Positions 32,305 to 33,175 of a stretch of DNA of 33,175 nt are shown in pieces. A program made the position numbers and the translations under genes. The notes under the pieces were generated by a model. The model worked only from the letters and a program-made list of their open reading frames with translations. It was not told where the DNA came from and did no database searches. The DNA is from Candidatus Caenarcanales bacterium (lineage in GTDB: Bacteria; Cyanobacteriota; Vampirovibrionia; Caenarcaniphilales; Caenarcanaceae): the NCBI GenBank assembly GCA_947489925.1, contig CANLFK010000002.1, positions 1-33,175 on the forward strand. The letters run 5' to 3'. The stretch's first letter is position 1, and every line of letters starts with the position of its first letter.

Positions 32305-33175
32305 ATGAATCCTTTACCAAATAAAGAACAAAAACCAAAAAAAAGAATTTTTATTATAAAGCTTATATTATTGAGTTTTACGCTTTTGATCAGCTTTGGA
32401 TTTACTTATTCTCATTATTATTATAAAAATTCTTTAAATATTCCTAATCCGCTTAATTATAATTTGCAAAAGCCAGTCATTATCATGGTTGCTGGCACTG
32501 ATCAAGAATATAAAACAAGTAAATATGGTTATGCTGTTAAAGTCAAAAATACTTTTCATGGAAGAACAGACACTATTATTTTATTCAAATTTGATCCAAT
32601 AAATAAAAGAATAGTTGCTCTCAATATACCAAGAGATACAAGGGTTTTTATCAATGGCAAAAGTCCAGATAAAATCAATTCGATTAATGTTTTGGGTGGA
32701 CCAACTGCTTTAAGAAATTCACTTGAAAGACTTTTTGATTTAAAAATAGACCATTTCATTTTAGTTGATACAAAAGGTGTTGAAAAAATTATTGATGAAG
32801 CAGGTGGCATTGCAGTTGATATTCCCAAGAGAATGGTTTACAGAGATAAAACTGATGGCTTAAATATTAATCTGGAAGCTGGAAGACAAACTTTAACTGG
32901 TAAGCAAGCTGTTGGTTTTTTGCGTTTTCGGCATGATAATTTGGGCGATATTGGTCGTATTCAAAGGCAACAAATTTTCTTGAGAGCTATTAAACAAAAA
33001 CTAGCTGATCCATCTTTGTATGCCAGAATTCCACAATTAATTAAAGCCTCTCTGGATAGTGTTTTAACCGATTCAAATTTAACTTTTATTGATTTAATTA
33101 AATTAAGTAATTTCACCAAAAGCTTGCCCGAAAATTCACATATTTTTGCTACTTTACCAGGTGATTTTTCAATGC
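32305..33175 (+). CDS. LytR-CpsA-Psr family wall glycopolymer transferase, 5' part
   Basis: The first 290 residues are present; the gene runs off the window. A Lys-rich N-terminus is followed by one membrane segment (about 15-35, RIFIIKLILLSFTLLISFGF), then an extracytoplasmic LCP domain. The domain reads VAGTD, GRTDTIILFKFD, ALNIPRDTRVFI, KINSINVLGG, FILVDTKGVEKIIDEAGGI, VDIPKRM, LNINLEAGRQTLTGKQAVGF, LRFRHDN and IGRIQRQQIFLRA. These contain the conserved Asp and Arg residues that bind the polyprenyl-pyrophosphate. LCP proteins attach wall teichoic acid, capsule or arabinogalactan-type polymers to peptidoglycan, and related ones occur in Cyanobacteria. The ATG is preceded by a TATAAT. Confidence 0.9.
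   Translation, partial: MNPLPNKEQKPKKRIFIIKLILLSFTLLISFGFTYSHYYYKNSLNIPNPLNYNLQKPVIIMVAGTDQEYKTSKYGYAVKVKNTFHGRTDTIILFKFDPINKRIVALNIPRDTRVFINGKSPDKINSINVLGGPTALRNSLERLFDLKIDHFILVDTKGVEKIIDEAGGIAVDIPKRMVYRDKTDGLNINLEAGRQTLTGKQAVGFLRFRHDNLGDIGRIQRQQIFLRAIKQKLADPSLYARIPQLIKASLDSVLTDSNLTFIDLIKLSNFTKSLPENSHIFATLPGDFSM

Overview
The window is AT-rich bacterial DNA (GC roughly one third by eye) carrying mostly core housekeeping genes, with several accessory insertions between them. Three lineage hints agree. NusB is the long (about 209 residue) cyanobacterial type. A secreted CAP/SCP protein has an N-terminal 'FFGLTYP...RISRIEELVFG' segment of the kind seen in Melainabacteria (Vampirovibrionia) surface proteins. 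The last gene is a LytR-CpsA-Psr protein. The best guess is a non-photosynthetic relative of Cyanobacteria (Melainabacteria group); this is inference from sequence memory, not a database result. Most genes lack a clear Shine-Dalgarno sequence, and coaE, nusB, the CAP protein gene (all TTG) and ilvE (GTG) use non-ATG starts.

Layout. 1-199 is the N-terminal end of elbB (minus strand). 257-3934 is a restriction-modification island read on the minus strand: a C5-cytosine methyltransferase, a small Cys-rich protein, an HNH endonuclease, a broken DUF3883-like PD-(D/E)XK nuclease and a second C5-methyltransferase. An unknown 104-residue ORF (3976-4290) lies just upstream. The island holds an 81-bp GC-rich element that resembles a repeat I associate with Bacteroidetes, which suggests lateral transfer. 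4333-7513 holds coaE and a hotdog thioesterase, divergent from nusB, which converges on a PLP enzyme resembling fungal (Str2-type) cystathionine gamma-synthase. A Fur-like box lies between that gene and pckG. 7729-11884 holds pckG, rsmA/ksgA and the CAP-domain protein. 12117-14589 is a minus-strand run of pyrH-gmk, a Nudix hydrolase and lspA. 14830-15890 holds two convergent low-complexity genes. 16094-20339 holds typA and a dnaB interrupted in its Walker A motif by a 342-residue LAGLIDADG intein.

20345-22485 holds an ABC exporter whose first codons are duplicated around an inserted orphan hicB-like gene (39-bp direct repeats). 22592-24959 holds ilvE and glnA, followed by a strong hairpin terminator. 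25263-29054 is a single 1263-residue SIR2-domain protein that looks like a stand-alone antiphage (defence-associated sirtuin type) gene. 29183-31521 holds a small unknown gene and the gatC-pyrG pair. 31610-31890 is a MITE-like element with nested inverted repeats. A frameshifted small gene follows, then the start of the LytR-CpsA-Psr gene, which runs off the right end.

How it fits together: the housekeeping genes cover nucleotide synthesis (pyrH, gmk, pyrG), nitrogen and amino-acid metabolism (glnA, ilvE, the PLP enzyme), gluconeogenesis (pckG), and translation or replication (rsmA, typA, gatC, nusB, dnaB). Interspersed are three defence or toxin-antitoxin type loci (the R-M island, HicB, the SIR2 protein) and three selfish elements (the intein, the MITE, and the GC-rich repeat).
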